Source of the DNA: Synechococcales cyanobacterium PMM_0073
GTDB lineage: Bacteria > Cyanobacteriota > Cyanobacteriia > Elainellales > Elainellaceae
Direction: 5' to 3'
DNA: 10,631 nucleotides
Assembly: GCA_949127695.1 (NCBI GenBank)
Contig: CASBQH010000222.1
Span: 1 to 10,631, forward strand
Below, in pieces: positions 7,277 through 10,631 of the stretch (position 1 is its first letter; each line of letters starts with the position of its first letter). The position numbers and the translations under genes were made by a program. The notes below the pieces were generated by a model. It was not told the origin of the DNA, did no database searches, and worked only from the letters and a program-made list of their open reading frames with translations.

Positions 7277-8047
7277 ATGGCAAACGTAATTCTAGGCACG
7301 ATCGGCGATGATGATCTATTTGGGACTGAGCTAGATGATCTGATCAACGGCTTGGCCGGTGATGACCTGATCGTGGACGATGAAGGTGGCAATGAGATCA
7401 TCGACGGTGGCGAAGGTTTAGATATCATTGAAGCTGGCACAGGCGATGATTTTGTCCTGGGCGGTCTGGATGATGACACTGTTTTCGGCGAAGAGGGCAA
7501 CGACACGCTTTACGGCGGTGACGGCCTGGATACATTGTTTGGCGGCGACGGCAATGACATCATCTACGGCGAAGAGGGCGACGACACAATTGATGGCGAA
7601 CTCGGTGACGATATCCTGCTGGGTGAAGCTGGCGTCGATACGCTAACGGGCGGTCTGGGTTCTGACTTTATCTCTGGCGGTGATGATGGCGACATCCTCA
7701 ATTCTCACACCTCGCGGAACGCTTCGCGGATTGCTGAGAAGGATGAGTTCTACCTGGGCGGCGGCGCTGGGGTTGTCGATGAGGTCAACCTGTTCAGCAA
7801 CTACTTGGGGGGCAAAGGCTCTAATCGTCCCAATAGCGACAACTCTAAAGCGATCATTTTCGACTTCAATAAAGTAGACGATGTGCTCAACGTGCTTGAT
7901 GTTGCTTCGCGCTATAGCGTTCGTGCATCGGGCAACTTCTACGGCAGCAACCGGGCTGATACGGTGATTCTGCGCGGCAGCAACGTTGTGGCAATCGTGG
8001 TTGATCAATCCTTGAGAGCCTCTGATTTGGGTCAAGTTGTGATCTAG
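7277..8047 (+). CDS. RTX-type calcium-binding repeat protein
   Basis: The 256-residue, very acidic protein is probably exported through a type I secretion system and folds on binding calcium outside the cell. Residues about 6-140 are a run of glycine/aspartate-rich RTX nonapeptides of the form GGxGxDxUx (for example GGDGLDTLF, GGDGNDIIY, GELGDDILL), with roughly 13 to 15 units, some degenerate. Residues about 155-256 form a separate C-terminal domain containing an IIFDFNKVDDVLNV strand, a SNRADTVILRGSNVVAI stretch and a hydrophobic end. This resembles the domain that ends many cyanobacterial RTX proteins and may carry the uncleaved secretion signal. There is no N-terminal signal peptide and no enzyme domain. 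No ABC exporter or membrane-fusion gene lies nearby. A strong Shine-Dalgarno and a 3' hairpin suggest a single-gene transcript. Its role (surface layer, adhesion, or other) is not known. Confidence 0.88.
   Translation: MANVILGTIGDDDLFGTELDDLINGLAGDDLIVDDEGGNEIIDGGEGLDIIEAGTGDDFVLGGLDDDTVFGEEGNDTLYGGDGLDTLFGGDGNDIIYGEEGDDTIDGELGDDILLGEAGVDTLTGGLGSDFISGGDDGDILNSHTSRNASRIAEKDEFYLGGGAGVVDEVNLFSNYLGGKGSNRPNSDNSKAIIFDFNKVDDVLNVLDVASRYSVRASGNFYGSNRADTVILRGSNVVAIVVDQSLRASDLGQVVI
7712..7730. repeat. Quasi-palindromic repeat inside RTX gene
   Basis: TCGCGGAACGCTTCGCGGA is a near-palindrome with CGCG at both ends and resembles short dispersed repeats common in cyanobacterial genomes. It falls exactly between the last RTX unit and the C-terminal domain and encodes in frame the basic stretch SRNASR within an otherwise acidic protein, which looks like a tolerated linker insertion. 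Confidence 0.45.
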
Positions 8048-8064
8048 TCTATTCAGCTTCAACA

Positions 8065-8107
8065 GCAGAGTAGATGGGGCGTAGTAACTGCGTCCCATCT
8101 ACTCTGC
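8065..8107. terminator. Long perfect hairpin after RTX gene, probable terminator
   Basis: GCAGAGTAGATGGG (8065-8078) and CCCATCTACTCTGC (8094-8107) form a perfect 14-bp stem. The inner bases continue pairing with six more pairs, including G-U pairs, leaving a TAA triloop at 8085-8087. It begins 17 bp after the RTX stop codon. No T-tract follows on either strand, so it may be a factor-assisted terminator or an mRNA 3' stabiliser. It lies between convergent units (RTX and the relBE-type genes) and, being symmetric, could serve both. Confidence 0.75.
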
Positions 8108-8137
8108 GTTCATGTTGGGGCTGTAGAATAGCAGGGC

Positions 8138-8187
8138 TGTTTCATGCTAGATAATTGGCAGACCAAAAACTAGAGGTTGTTTCATGC
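8138..8187. repeat. Pair of 10-bp direct repeats, 40 bp apart
   Basis: TGTTTCATGC occurs at 8138-8147 and again at 8178-8187. The second copy runs into the left end of dispersed repeat A. The pair may mark a target duplication or an old junction, but could also be chance. Confidence 0.35.
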
Positions 8188-8267
8188 GATGACTTTAGTT
8201 TGCTGCCTCTGCTCTGCCTGAAGTTGCGCCAGCCCGCGTCGCCGAATGATCTGACCGTTCTGCTGCC
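8184..8267. repeat. Island repeat, copy A
   Basis: First of three direct copies of an approximately 85-bp sequence (with 8823-8917 and 9600-9685). All three share an invariant 25-bp core, here 8203-8227, and then CCAGCCCGCGTC. This copy lies just after the toxin gene at the end of the relBE-type module. Read on the minus strand it stays open and ends with the peptide RAGATSGRAEAAN and a TAA stop, like the tail of the hicB-like pseudogene. It is the most diverged copy. Confidence 0.85.
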
Positions 8268-8283
8268 AACAAAAGCAATCCGG

Positions 8284-8568
8284 TCAATATACCTCGTCAT
8301 GAGAGCCTAAATTCAGCAAAACAATTGCGTCTATTTCACGGTCTGGACTTTCTACAAACTCAAATAAAATTCGCAGCTGATAGTTAATCGAGCATGACCA
8401 GATATCCGCTAAATTTCCGGTCAATTTGTGTGTTCGGAGGCTGGGATGAAAGGGGTCTTGAGCGAGTTGGGTCAACGTTTGGTCAATCTGTGGGCGCAAC
8501 TGCGGATTTTGGCGAACTAGACGTTTGAAGGCACGCAGTGATTTTGGCGTCCAGCCGATTTGTCTCAA
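8284..8568 (-). CDS. RelE/ParE superfamily toxin (YafQ/RelE-like)
   Basis: The 94-residue basic protein fits the type II toxin family of ribosome-dependent mRNA endonucleases. Visible family features are the DPFHPSLRTHKLTGNL loop (38-53), the paired strands WSCSINYQLRILFEF (57-71), and the C-terminal LGSHDEVY (87-94), whose H90 matches the catalytic histidine position of YafQ-like toxins. Translation starts at TTG (8568-8566), which overlaps the antitoxin stop as TTGA; there is no ATG alternative near the conserved N-terminus, and the overlap supports this start. It forms a module with the upstream antitoxin. The toxin appears full length and intact. Confidence 0.88.
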   Translation of the reverse strand: MRQIGWTPKSLRAFKRLVRQNPQLRPQIDQTLTQLAQDPFHPSLRTHKLTGNLADIWSCSINYQLRILFEFVESPDREIDAIVLLNLGSHDEVY

Positions 8569-8804
8569 CGATCAAGCTCCGCCAGGAAATCTGATACTGT
8601 CCCGAACTGAACGTTTCCTTGGGCGTATTCTTGACGGACTTCGGCAATTTCTTGAACTAACTGCTGCCGCCGTCTGTCCCTGAGCCGTTGGTGCAAAATT
8701 TCGAGCAGCATTTCTTGATCGCTCTGGGAAAGGGCTTCGATTGTTTCGAGGGCTTGCTGAAATGTAGAAGTGGTTTGCGTGGGTTGGGTGATGGGTTCGG
8801 CCAT
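8565..8804 (-). CDS. Putative antitoxin of the RelE-like toxin
   Basis: The 79-residue protein is small, charged and probably almost all helical: Gln/Thr-rich N-terminus (1-15), amphipathic helices (about 16-30 and 32-62, with a RDRRRQQLVQEIAEVRQEY block) and a C-terminal segment GTVSDFLAELDR that could wrap the toxin. I see no standard ribbon-helix-helix or MazE/Phd signature, so the assignment rests on position: it directly precedes the toxin gene and its TGA stop overlaps the toxin start. Similar short helical partners accompany RelE-like toxins in cyanobacteria. The ATG at 8804 is the start; no strong Shine-Dalgarno is visible. Confidence 0.75.
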   Translation of the reverse strand: MAEPITQPTQTTSTFQQALETIEALSQSDQEMLLEILHQRLRDRRRQQLVQEIAEVRQEYAQGNVQFGTVSDFLAELDR

Positions 8805-8822
8805 TGAGTTGAGCCTGTGGTT

Positions 8823-8917
8823 ATGCGATGACTCTAGTTTACTGCCTCTGCTCTGCCTGAAGTTGCACCAGCCCGCGTCTCCGGATGATCCGACAGTTCC
8901 GCCGCTTGTTTTGCCTC
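8823..8917. repeat. Island repeat, copy B
   Basis: Second direct copy of the approximately 85-bp repeat, located between the VapBC-type module and the RelBE-type module. The invariant 25-bp core is at 8842-8866. It differs from copy C at about 8 positions over 86 bp, and shares with copy A an extra ATGCGATGAC on its left side. The minus strand is open for about 29 codons and ends in RAGATSGRAEAVN followed by TAG, the same tail as the hicB-like pseudogene, but no antitoxin domain precedes it. Confidence 0.88.
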
Positions 8918-8937
8918 AATGACCTACTGCAAAGAGG

Positions 8938-9342
8938 TTATTCTGTCCAATTTTCGTGGGTCAATCCTACGATATTCTCAAAGTGACGGGTGTTGGCAGT
9001 GATTAATAGACAGTCATGTTCAATTGCAGTTGCTGCAATCAGGATATCAATGGGCGGAATCAGCAGTCCTTTTGCTCGCAGGTCTGCATAGATTGTGCTA
9101 GCAATGTTCATGGTGGTCAGAGTCAGCGGCAGGATTTCGCTGGCGGCGGCTAGCTCTTGGAAGCGGGCTAAGAGGGTTCTGGCATCTCTGTAGAGCAATC
9201 CGCTTTTGATTTCATAGTAGGTGAGCAGCGAAAAAGTAAGCAGATCGTGAAACTGACTGTATTGCGTCAGTTGTTCAACCACTTTCGGCTGTCCTCGAAA
9301 AAAGTAGGAGATGATATTGGTGTCTAGAACGGCTTTTCTCAC
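8938..9342 (-). CDS. vapC: VapC-type PIN-domain toxin
   Basis: The 134-residue protein is a complete PIN-domain ribonuclease of the VapC family, which typically cleaves tRNA or rRNA to stop translation. Metal-binding acidic residues are visible at D7 (AVLDTNIISYFF), E44 (YYEIKSGLL) and D99 (PPIDILIAATA), with the usual TANTRHF motif near residues 114-120. Translation starts at GTG (9342-9340), overlapping the antitoxin stop as GTGA. The conserved N-terminus begins right at this codon, so the start is well supported. It pairs with the upstream 79-residue antitoxin and is followed by repeat copy B. Confidence 0.92.
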   Translation of the reverse strand: MRKAVLDTNIISYFFRGQPKVVEQLTQYSQFHDLLTFSLLTYYEIKSGLLYRDARTLLARFQELAAASEILPLTLTTMNIASTIYADLRAKGLLIPPIDILIAATAIEHDCLLITANTRHFENIVGLTHENWTE

Positions 9343-9578
9343 CAGTCTCGCTGTAAATCTAAACGACGGTTTGCCAGGATGTCGGCTTCTAGGGCTTCTA
9401 GAAGGGCGGCTTCAGAGTGAGCGATTCCGGCAAATTTCATGAAACCGGGCTTTGGAGGCTGAGGACTGTTGACGACTAACGAAATTAAGATCTCGACTTC
9501 TTGACCTTGAAACTGGGAGAGTCCTTCTAACTGGAGAGAGTCGCTGAGAATGATTTTGCGAATCTTAATTTGCTCCAT
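9339..9578 (-). CDS. VapB-like antitoxin partner of VapC
   Basis: The 79-residue protein probably neutralises the VapC toxin that follows. The N-terminal half (about 1-38, IKIRKIILSDSLQLEG to EVEILISL) looks like a small beta-rich domain. The second half (KPGFMKFAGIAHSEAALLEALE) is a linker plus a helix ending in RRLDLQRDW, suited to bind the toxin. I do not recognise a classical AbrB or RHH motif; the call rests on the 4-bp overlap with vapC, the size and the module layout, which are common in cyanobacteria. The ATG at 9578 follows a weak AG-rich stretch. Repeat copy C begins 22 bp upstream. Confidence 0.78.
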   Translation of the reverse strand: MEQIKIRKIILSDSLQLEGLSQFQGQEVEILISLVVNSPQPPKPGFMKFAGIAHSEAALLEALEADILANRRLDLQRDW

Positions 9579-9599
9579 TGCCTTGCCTCTACGGTTTAT

Positions 9600-9685
9600 C
9601 TTTAGTTTACTGCCTCTGCTCTGCCTGAAGTTGCGCCAGCCCGCGTCGTTGGATCATCCGACAGTTCCGCCGCTCGTTCTGCCTC
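9600..9685. repeat. Island repeat, copy C (3' end of hicB-like frame)
   Basis: Third direct copy of the approximately 85-bp repeat, with the invariant core at 9610-9634. Unlike A and B it is joined to a recognisable gene: its minus strand encodes the last about 28 codons and the TAA stop of the HicB-like pseudogene. It is therefore the best candidate for the ancestral source of copies A and B. Confidence 0.88.
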
Positions 9686-9851
9686 TTCGATTGGATCAGG
9701 GTCGAGATAGAGTTCAATTGCTTCTTTAATATTTTCTAATGCTTCTGCTTCAGTGATGCCAGCCGAAATACAGCCCGGTAATTCTGGACACCAGATTACC
9801 CATTCGTGGGTTTCAGGATCAGGCTCTAAAAAAAATGACGCGCCATTTCAT
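9602..9851 (-). pseudogene. HicB-like orphan antitoxin, frameshifted in A8 tract
   Basis: Reading from ATG at 9851-9849, the sequence gives MKWRVIF and then goes out of frame in a run of eight T (A on the plus strand, 9828-9835). Removing one T restores an 82-residue protein: LEPDPETHEWVIWCPELPG, then CISAGITEAEALENIKEAIE, then LYLDPDP and a tail ending RAGATSGRAEAVN. The core is the HicB-type fold (beta strand, PELPGC turn, EALENIKEAIELYL helix). There is no HicA toxin next to it; only about 70 bp without a gene lie upstream. The shift may be real decay, slippage-corrected expression, or a base-calling error in the homopolymer. The last third is formed by repeat copy C. The C-terminal DNA-binding domain of longer HicB proteins is absent. 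Confidence 0.8.
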
Positions 9852-9920
9852 AGACTTGCAAAGCCCTTACAGAGAACTGCTGGTCTCAGTTTAGCCCGTC
9901 TGTGAGGATAGTCTTCGCCC

Positions 9921-10523
9921 CTAGCTTACCTGCTGGAGATCGGCGAAGTACCAGCGGTTGCTTGAGTCTTCGCGATTACAGATAATAATACCGAGTGCCT
10001 CCAGGCTATCGAGTCCGTCTTGGATCGCTTTTTTCTTGCCTCCCTTAAACTGCGCTGCCAGCTGGTCGATTGTCCATTCGCCGCCTTGGGTGCGAAGCAG
10101 GTCGCGCAGGGTGGCTAGCTGGTCTTTGACGGCTTTGGGGAAGGGCTGCTGTTCAACTGGGATAATGGCTTGCGTCTCGACTGAAGTGATGCCTGCAAGC
10201 ACCTGCTGGGTTTGGGTTTCGCCGGGGGCTTGATAGTCGGGTCGCAGCCACCGCACAAGTCCGTTGCGTTCTTCTTCGGCGCGCTGGGCGTTGAGGGCAA
10301 CGAGGCGCGAGAGGATCTGTTCGTTCATGCTGTGAGATGGAGATCCCCCTAAATCCCCCTTAAAAAGGGGGACTTCCGGAGTGGCTTCGGGATTGTCGTT
10401 TGGATTTTCAGGATTGCTCTGCTCCATTCCGGTTCCCCCTTTTTTAAGGGGGGTTAGGGGGGATCTCCCCGCCAGATCCTCCCACCCATACGCTTCAAAC
10501 ACGGCTGCATCTACCCGGATTTC
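9921..10523 (-). pseudogene. C-terminal fragment of a large DNA methyltransferase (type IIG/IIL-like)
   Basis: The open frame of about 200 residues has no proper beginning; a stop (10526-10524) precedes EIRVDAAVFEAYGWEDL. From memory of the family, AYGW-DL, then NEQILSRLVALNAQRAEEE and RNGLVRWLRPDYQ, and a closing winged-helix-like part (LATLRDLLRTQGG to GLDSLEALGII) match the C-terminus of large cyanobacterial SAM-dependent DNA methyltransferases of restriction-modification systems. The catalytic NPPY domain and the SAM motif are missing, so it should not methylate DNA. A 42-codon repeat insertion sits inside it in frame. A GTG (10502) could start a 193-residue product, so expression of a small remnant protein cannot be excluded. 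Confidence 0.7.
10341..10466. repeat. 126-bp palindromic repeat insertion with approximately 35-bp inverted ends
   Basis: Two copies of a C/G-rich cyanobacterial repeat face each other: 10341-10375 (AGATCCCCCTAAATCCCCC, then TTAAAAAGGGGG) and 10431-10466 (the inverse, ending GGGGGGATCT). Together they bound a 126-bp MITE-like unit, exactly 42 codons, inside the methyltransferase fragment. Translated, it gives SPLTPLKKGG and VPLFKGDLGGS around an Asn/Pro/Glu-rich spacer, between AYGWEDLAG and NEQILSRLVALN, which normally lie close together in the family. I see no clear target-site duplication. Confidence 0.8.
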
Positions 10524-10540
10524 TCACCAGTGTGTAGAAA

Positions 10541-10608
10541 GTGAGGTCAAAAAACTGCGAGAATACAGTCACTACAAAGGATTCAGCAGTTAAAAGCAAT
10601 GACCTCAC
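10541..10608. repeat. Nested inverted repeat at right edge
   Basis: GTGAGGTCA (10541-10549) pairs perfectly with TGACCTCAC (10600-10608), and inside it AACTGC (10553-10558) pairs with GCAGTT (10586-10591). The structure sits 15 bp beyond the point where the methyltransferase frame is cut off, so it may be the end of a mobile element, or a regulatory site or terminator of a neighbour outside the window. No gene is recognisable in 10524-10631. Confidence 0.55.
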
Positions 10609-10631
10609 CCAAAACAGATCGTACCGCAAAA

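Noticed and set aside
7643..8098. Minus-strand 151-codon reading frame opposite the RTX gene
   Set aside because: It is a shadow of the RTX C-terminal domain; the plus-strand frame has clear family motifs and a strong ribosome site.
8184..9685. CRISPR-like repeat array
   Set aside because: The three repeats are about 640 and 770 bp apart with genes between them, vary among copies, and no cas genes are present.
9852..9920. HicA toxin partner of the HicB-like gene
   Set aside because: Only about 70 bp are available and no HicA-like reading frame is present on either side.
10381..10593. Plus-strand 70-codon reading frame
   Set aside because: It is a shadow of the methyltransferase fragment and the palindromic repeat, with no recognisable protein features.
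10541..10608. Integron attC site
   Set aside because: The inverted repeat is the right size range, but the core triplets do not fit the RYYYAAC/GTTRRRY consensus in the needed arrangement and no integrase or cassette array is visible.

Overview
The window looks like chromosomal DNA of a cyanobacterium, most likely a Leptolyngbya/Phormidesmis-type lineage (inference from gene content, not a placement). It is moderately GC-rich. Supporting signs are a cyanobacterial-type IF-3, a DUF427 protein ending in the ITSNIVGPFKGG motif, an RTX protein with the C-terminal domain common in cyanobacteria, the C-rich/G-rich palindromic repeats typical of cyanobacterial genomes, and dense small toxin-antitoxin genes. 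I noticed no HIP1 octamer (GCGATCGC) when reading.

Left part (1-6834), a compact housekeeping region. A conserved-looking hypothetical gene converges on comF with a 4-bp overlap. comF diverges from infC across a 265-bp leader that contains a hairpin. After infC come three genes on the same strand: a 1003-residue Npt1/Npt2-like membrane transporter fused to a long HEAT-repeat domain, a stand-alone cyclic-nucleotide-binding-domain protein 24 bp downstream, and a DUF427 protein. The transporter and the cNMP-sensor gene probably form one functional unit. DUF427 runs into a convergent NYN-LOTUS (putative RNase/RNA-binding) gene with a 51-bp tail-to-tail overlap.

Middle part (6835-8107), a free-standing RTX unit. 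A 442-bp AT-rich intergenic stretch holds two long dyads. It leads to a strong Shine-Dalgarno and a 256-residue acidic RTX calcium-binding protein, which is followed at once by a very long perfect hairpin that looks like the end of its transcript. No type I secretion genes are nearby.

Right part (8108-10631), an accessory or degraded island, all on the minus strand: a truncated C-terminal piece of a large DNA methyltransferase carrying an in-frame 126-bp palindromic repeat insertion, an orphan frameshifted HicB-type antitoxin, a VapBC-type module and a RelBE/YafQ-type module. An approximately 85-bp sequence occurs three times as direct repeats, exactly at the module borders (repeat C - vapBC - repeat B - relBE - repeat A). 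In copy C it is the 3' end of the hicB-like frame. This cassette-like layout is the most unusual feature. Both toxins start at non-ATG codons (GTG and TTG) overlapping the antitoxin stop codon, which suggests translational coupling.
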